Shown here piece after piece: positions 61,188-64,000 of a DNA stretch of 64,000 nucleotides. The translations under genes and the position numbers were made by a program. This DNA is from Pseudoalteromonas sp. 0303 (GTDB lineage Bacteria; Pseudomonadota; Gammaproteobacteria; Enterobacterales; Alteromonadaceae). Location: positions 55,482-119,481 of the forward strand of contig NZ_JABVXF010000012.1 in the NCBI RefSeq assembly GCF_013349995.1. Reading direction: 5' to 3'. The notes beneath the pieces are model-generated. The model was not told the DNA's origin. It was given only the letters and a program-made list of their open reading frames with translations, and did not search any database. Positions within the stretch are counted from its first letter, which is position 1. Every line of letters begins with the position of its first letter.

Positions 61188-61223
61188 TTAAGGCTGTAGA
61201 CCCGGGAACCACTGGATGGCCAT
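61188..61223 (-). pseudogene. rbgA: Orphaned native 5' end of rbgA
   Basis: ATG GCC ATC CAG TGG TTC CCG GGT encodes M-A-I-Q-W-F-P-G, the conserved RbgA start, with a strong AGGAG at 61230-61234 six bases upstream. After the 16-bp repeat the frame enters island DNA and stops (LQP, then TAA at 61188-61190). The rest of the gene is at 39909-40862. It is the severed start of the host gene, and its native promoter, shared back-to-back with yaeQ, now drives only an 11-codon reading frame. Confidence 0.9.
61199..61214. repeat. attR: right 16-bp core of the island
   Basis: GACCCGGGAACCACTG is identical to 40829-40844 and is embedded in the stranded native rbgA start. Confidence 0.92.
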
Positions 61224-61281
61224 TTTTAACTCCTACAAGATAATTTCACGGTATTTTAACTGGCTCGGCAACGAATTGCGC

Positions 61282-61287
61282 TATAAT
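61282..61287 (+). promoter_or_regulatory. Probable -10 box of yaeQ
   Basis: A perfect TATAAT lies 27 bases before the yaeQ start, in the divergent region that also holds the old rbgA promoter. The -35 box is not obvious. Confidence 0.5.
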
Positions 61288-61314
61288 GACGCAAATTTTT
61301 TCAAGTAAGCAGTT

Positions 61315-61851
61315 ATGGCTCTTAAATCAACCATTATTAAAGCGCAATTATCGTTAAGCGATATGGATCGCCACATTTATCAAGATTTCAATTTAACACT
61401 GGCACAACACCCATCAGAAACCGAACAACGCTTGATGATCCGCTTGTTGGCTTTTGCGCTAAATGCCCGTGAAGGCTTAGAGTTTACAAAAGGTTTATGC
61501 GCTGATGATGAGCCTGAGCTTTGGCACATTAACTATAGCGAAGAAATTGAATTATGGGTTGAGCTTGGGCTACCAGACGAAAAACGCCTGAAAAAAGCCT
61601 GCAATAAGTCGAAGCAAGTTGTTTTATATACCTACGGCGAAAATAACCAAGCGATTTGGTGGCAAAAACATCAACCTAAGTTGTATGATTTTAAAAACTT
61701 AAGTATTTTTAGTCTCGATTATGCCGCGACTCAGGCATTAGCCGACTTAGCTGATCGCAATATTAAGCTCACTATTACCATTCAAGATGGTGAAGTATGG
61801 GTTAGCTCAGATACAGCAAATATCGAAATTAAACCGCAACAGTTAATGTAA
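61315..61851 (+). CDS. yaeQ: YaeQ family protein
   Basis: This 178-residue protein belongs to the YaeQ family, which has a PD-(D/E)xK-like fold of unknown activity. Recognisable are ALKSTIIKAQLSLSDMDRHIYQDFNLTLAQHPSETEQRLMIRLLAFAL at the start, and DEPELWHINYSEEIELWVELGLPDEKRLKKACNKS. It is divergent from the original rbgA position, so this is the resident host gene at the island's right border. The next gene follows after eight bases. Confidence 0.95.
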   Translation: MALKSTIIKAQLSLSDMDRHIYQDFNLTLAQHPSETEQRLMIRLLAFALNAREGLEFTKGLCADDEPELWHINYSEEIELWVELGLPDEKRLKKACNKSKQVVLYTYGENNQAIWWQKHQPKLYDFKNLSIFSLDYAATQALADLADRNIKLTITIQDGEVWVSSDTANIEIKPQQLM

Positions 61852-61859
61852 GGAATGCG

Positions 61860-62465
61860 ATGGCAATTAGGCAAGTTGTAGTATTACACGGACTTTATAT
61901 GTCAGGCTTTGTGATGCGCCCACTGTGCGCGCGCCTTGAAAAGTCAGGTCTAAAAATACTCAATTTGACCTATAACACGCTCTCTCCCGATAGAGCGGCA
62001 ATTTTCGATAAGATTGATCGCTTTATCGGTGGTAAACCTACCGCCTTAGTTTGCCATTCGATGGGCGGCTTGGTTGCTCGCGCTTACTTAGAGGCCAATT
62101 CTCTTCAAAGTCGCCATGTCGAAAAGGTGATCACCTTAGGCACCCCGCATAAAGGCAGTCATATTGCTAAGCAAATGCAGCAAAAGGGCTTTGAAATGCT
62201 GTTAAAAAATAGCGTGGAGTTTTTATTATCTGAGAATGGCGATTGGCCGTTTAATGCCAAGCTTTATAGTATTGCCGGTGACTTACCAATAGGGCTAATG
62301 CCACTGATTGCTAAAGGCAGTGTCTCTGATGGTACAGTTTTGATAGATGAAACCAAACTCAATGGCATGGCAGAACATAAGGTGTTTCATTTGAGTCACA
62401 CCAGTATGATCTACTCACGCCAAGTGATGGATTACATTATTAAGCTTATAAATCAAAGTGAGTGA
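61860..62465 (+). CDS. Alpha/beta hydrolase, lipase/esterase-like
   Basis: This 201-residue hydrolase has the oxyanion-loop start VVLHGLYMSGFVMRPL (~7-22), the nucleophile elbow CHSMGGLVARAYLEAN (Ser ~63) and LGTPHKGS. A later Asp (VSDGTVLIDE) and His (FHLSHTSMIYS) can complete the triad. It resembles PGAP1/triacylglycerol-lipase-like small hydrolases. There is no signal peptide, so it is probably cytoplasmic. The substrate is unknown. It is likely co-transcribed with yaeQ (eight-base gap). Confidence 0.87.
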   Translation: MAIRQVVVLHGLYMSGFVMRPLCARLEKSGLKILNLTYNTLSPDRAAIFDKIDRFIGGKPTALVCHSMGGLVARAYLEANSLQSRHVEKVITLGTPHKGSHIAKQMQQKGFEMLLKNSVEFLLSENGDWPFNAKLYSIAGDLPIGLMPLIAKGSVSDGTVLIDETKLNGMAEHKVFHLSHTSMIYSRQVMDYIIKLINQSE

Positions 62466-62469
62466 TACT

Positions 62470-62679
62470 TTAATCTTCAGCACTTGCAGCCACTTTATAT
62501 GAGATTAAAACAATGATCCCTAAGATCAATGGTACAGGTGCAGCAATATAGCCAAAGGTATCAAAGTTTGCGAAGCTAGCACCTGCTAGATGACCTACCA
62601 AACCGATAACAAATGCAAGTAATGCAATCACTACAACAACTATTTCAGCTTTGCTTTCTTTAACTGTTTTACCGTCCAT
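62470..62679 (-). CDS. Small two-helix membrane protein, unknown function
   Basis: The start is placed at Met 62679 (MDGKTVKESKAEIVVVV) with AGGAGA at seven bases. A frame opening at 62712 lacks a ribosome site. The 69-residue product has hydrophobic helices at ~13-35 and ~43-62, with a short polar N terminus. I cannot assign a family. It ends convergently, four bases from the hydrolase stop codon. Confidence 0.7.
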   Translation of the reverse strand: MDGKTVKESKAEIVVVVIALLAFVIGLVGHLAGASFANFDTFGYIAAPVPLILGIIVLISYKVAASAED

Positions 62680-62712
62680 TTTTCTTCTCCTGGTTAAATG
62701 CGGTAAAGTCAT

Positions 62713-63045
62713 TATGCGCTTCTGGTTCGTTGTTTTTTTGACCTAAATCAAGTTCTAAATCAGCCTATTTATCAGCGAGTACAAACCTTGTTTTAGATCA
62801 TACTTTCTGCCTAATTTTTGAATATTTGCAAAATAAGGTAGATTTTTTGCTCAATTGCCCCAAGTCTATATAAAAGTAATTCAAAGTTATGTTGATAGTG
62901 CACAAATGGACAAAACCAACCTTTGATAGCTAAAACCTATCACCGTGTTCGAATTAAACCATTTTACAGATTAACCAAGATGGCTAATACTTAACACCAA
63001 GCACTAGCAAGTAAACACTTAACGGTTTTTTTTAAGGAGCAATCT
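62713..63045. other. Intergenic region upstream of dps
   Basis: This 333-bp spacer must carry the dps promoter and that of the small membrane gene. It is AT-rich. I cannot point to an OxyR or sigma-S site with confidence, and no ORF or RNA was recognised. Confidence 0.5.
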
Positions 63046-63519
63046 ATGTCACAGGTAAATGCAATTGGTTTAAACAGCGCAAAAAGTGAAGATATCGTAA
63101 ATTCACTAAACTCTTTACTAAGCTGCTACCAAATCCAATACATGAACGCACGCGGCTTTCATTGGAATATCAAAGGTCGTAACTTTTTTGAATTACACCT
63201 TAAATTTGAAGAAATTTATAACTTACTACTTGAGAAAGTAGACGAGATTGCAGAGCGTATTTTAACGTTAGGCGGTACACCGGTACATGCGTTCTCTGAG
63301 TACATCGAAGATAGCAAGATCAGTGAAGCTAAAAATATCACTGAAGGTACTGCTGCGGTAGAAAACCTTTTAGCAGGTTACAGCACGCTTATTCAAATGC
63401 AGCGTGAAATCCTTGCACAAACCGGTGATGCAGACGACGAAGGTACAGCATCGCTAATGGGCGACTACATTAAAGAACAAGAGAAACTTGTTTGGATGTT
63501 AAAAGCTTACCTTGGTTAA
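63046..63519 (+). CDS. dps: Dps-family ferritin-like DNA-protection protein
   Basis: This 157-residue ferritin-like protein forms dodecamers that oxidise and store iron and protect DNA during starvation or peroxide stress. The inter-subunit ferroxidase residues are visible: His in ARGFHWNIKGRNFFELHLKFEE (~35-56), and Asp/Glu in LLEKVDEIAERILTLGG (~61-77). The strong AAGGAG before ATG supports the start. The short N-terminal tail is poor in Lys/Arg, so direct DNA binding through the tail, as in E. coli Dps, is not evident. Confidence 0.95.
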   Translation: MSQVNAIGLNSAKSEDIVNSLNSLLSCYQIQYMNARGFHWNIKGRNFFELHLKFEEIYNLLLEKVDEIAERILTLGGTPVHAFSEYIEDSKISEAKNITEGTAAVENLLAGYSTLIQMQREILAQTGDADDEGTASLMGDYIKEQEKLVWMLKAYLG

Positions 63520-63536
63520 TATTTAGAATTGACACG

Positions 63537-63563
63537 AAAAAGCCCTCAAATGAGGGCTTTTTT
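63537..63563 (+). terminator. Rho-independent terminator after dps
   Basis: The stem AAAAAGCCCTCA / TGAGGGCTTTTT with a very short loop begins 18 bases after the dps stop codon. Confidence 0.9.
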
Positions 63564-63717
63564 ATATTAAAGAAGGTATCGAGTGAAGAAAATGTGCAAT
63601 CGGGAATGGATCAAACTAATTTAATCTTTATGCGGAATGGTATGAGACACAAACCAACCCCATCAATCTATGATCTGACGTCTGAAAGCTGACAGCTGGT
63701 AGCTTTTTCACCCATAA

Positions 63718-63747
63718 AAAAACCCGAGACTAAGCTCGGGTTTTTCT
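63718..63747 (-). terminator. Terminator downstream of the tuf relic
   Basis: The stem AACCCGAG / CTCGGGTT is flanked by A- and T-runs. It lies 28 bases past the stop codon of the leftward tuf fragment, where a tuf terminator would be. Confidence 0.85.
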
Positions 63748-63774
63748 TAATGCTTGATGCATTACTATAGTTGA

Positions 63775-63857
63775 TTACTCAACGATAGTTGCAACAACAC
63801 CAGCACCAACTGTACGGCCACCTTCACGGATAGCGAAGCGTAAACCTTCGTCCATTG
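63775..63857 (-). pseudogene. tuf: C-terminal fragment of an EF-Tu gene
   Basis: The minus strand encodes [20 protein letters not shown] and then VATIVE and a stop, the exact end of EF-Tu. Homology stops abruptly just before MDEG; the preceding bases (63858 onward) do not encode the expected EF-Tu residues. The real tuf gene begins its own last codons at 63985, also leftward, with an identical ATIVE ending. The fragment is therefore a relic of a tandem or second tuf copy, kept with its own terminator. Confidence 0.9.
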
Positions 63858-63926
63858 GGAGTTTGAAGGCGGCAGATTAGCCTTTCACTCTAAGCTACTA
63901 AAAGCTTCCAGCTTTCTTACAGGCAT

Positions 63927-63954
63927 TAAAAAAGGCCGCCTAGGCGACCTTTTT
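63927..63954 (-). terminator. Terminator of the window-edge tuf gene
   Basis: AAAAAGGCCGCC, TA, GGCGACCTTTTT forms a stem with one C-A mismatch, 29 bases past the stop codon of the leftward gene. Confidence 0.8.
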
Positions 63955-63982
63955 ATAAGCTGTGAAGCTCTATCTGTTGATA

Positions 63983-64000
63983 TTACTCAACGATAGTTGC
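63983..64000 (-). CDS. tuf: Last codons of an elongation factor Tu gene (partial)
   Basis: Only the final five codons and the stop (A-T-I-V-E, TAA) are inside the window. They are identical to the end of the EF-Tu relic at 63775. The position beyond a terminator and the leftward reading fit a complete tuf gene continuing past the window edge. Confidence 0.7.
   Translation of the reverse strand, partial: ATIVE

Larger units (their letters stand above)
40829..61214. mobile_element. Integrative genomic island in rbgA carrying a type I restriction-modification system
   Basis: The island is bounded by 16-bp direct repeats (GACCCGGGAACCACTG) at 40829-40844 and 61199-61214, a 20,370-bp repeat-to-repeat period. 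A P4-type integrase reads inward from the right end. Removing it would rejoin the native rbgA start at 61223 to the gene body at 40828. Core genes: integrase, a 423-residue unknown, YfjJ/Gp2-like, a small Gly-rich protein, a recombinase, DUF2787, RadC-like and AlpA. The cargo is hsdM-hsdS-RloA-like-rhuM-hsdR-hsdR plus two unknown genes. The gene set resembles AlpA/RadC/P4-integrase islands of Vibrio and Shewanella (the VPI-2 type, which also carries hsd genes). No conjugation or virion genes are present, so it presumably depends on helper functions to move. Confidence 0.93.

Noticed and set aside
63565..63717. Possible short gene after dps
   Set aside because: An open frame runs through the dps terminator and has no ribosome site. 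The AGCTGACAGCTGGTAGCT-like stretch looks like dispersed intergenic repeat debris.

Overview
This is a chromosomal window from a marine gammaproteobacterium, most likely Pseudoalteromonas or a close Alteromonadales relative. The evidence is the ubiE-ubiJ-ubiB-tatABC-tatD block, the secreted ExeM-type nuclease with a GlyGly-CTERM-like tail, a CrbS-type acetate-switch kinase, an Alteromonadales-type dispersed repeat and moderately low G+C. Assignments come from reading motifs and gene order; no database search was run.

Layout. 1-8908: end of a probable GGDEF gene, then ubiquinone genes (ubiE, ubiJ, ubiB), the Tat translocase (tatA, tatB, tatC), a small periplasmic protein, tatD, a membrane diguanylate cyclase and hemB, all on +. 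9041-11839: secreted nuclease, followed by a terminator and a 160-bp MITE-like repeat. 12100-15021 (-): a small membrane protein and a stand-alone second-type EF-G. 15231-21869 (-): a porin, a TctCBA tripartite carboxylate transporter and its CitA/CitB-type two-component pair. 22098-26756 (-): a 3-hydroxybutyrate catabolic operon (CoA-transferase, dehydrogenase, secreted MetX-like hydrolase, GntP-type permease). 27046-30121 (+): TonB receptor and a NarL-type regulator, followed by a histidine-kinase relic. 30439-36041 (+): duplicated DUF547 lipoproteins and a transglutaminase-like membrane protein whose signal peptide is split by a frameshift. 36038-39487 (-): CrbS-like transporter/kinase. 39649-39884 (+): a Fur-box promoter, a RyhB-like core and a terminator, which together look like an undescribed iron-responsive small RNA.

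40829-61214 is a roughly 20.4-kb integrative island inserted in the 5' end of the GTPase gene rbgA (ylqF). A 16-bp direct repeat flanks it. The intact rbgA now starts with island-supplied codons, while the original start codon and Shine-Dalgarno are stranded 20 kb away beside yaeQ. The P4-type integrase lies at the right end, and paired GGGTACT arm-type sites occur near both ends. The core carries YfjJ/Gp2-like, tyrosine recombinase, DUF2787, RadC-like and AlpA genes. The cargo is a type I restriction-modification operon (hsdM, hsdS, RloA-like ATPase, RhuM, and two tandem hsdR genes with gene-conversion patches) plus two unrecognised AT-rich genes.

61315-64000: yaeQ, a lipase-like hydrolase, a small membrane protein, dps, a 26-codon relic of a tuf gene with its own terminator, and the last codons of a tuf gene running off the window.
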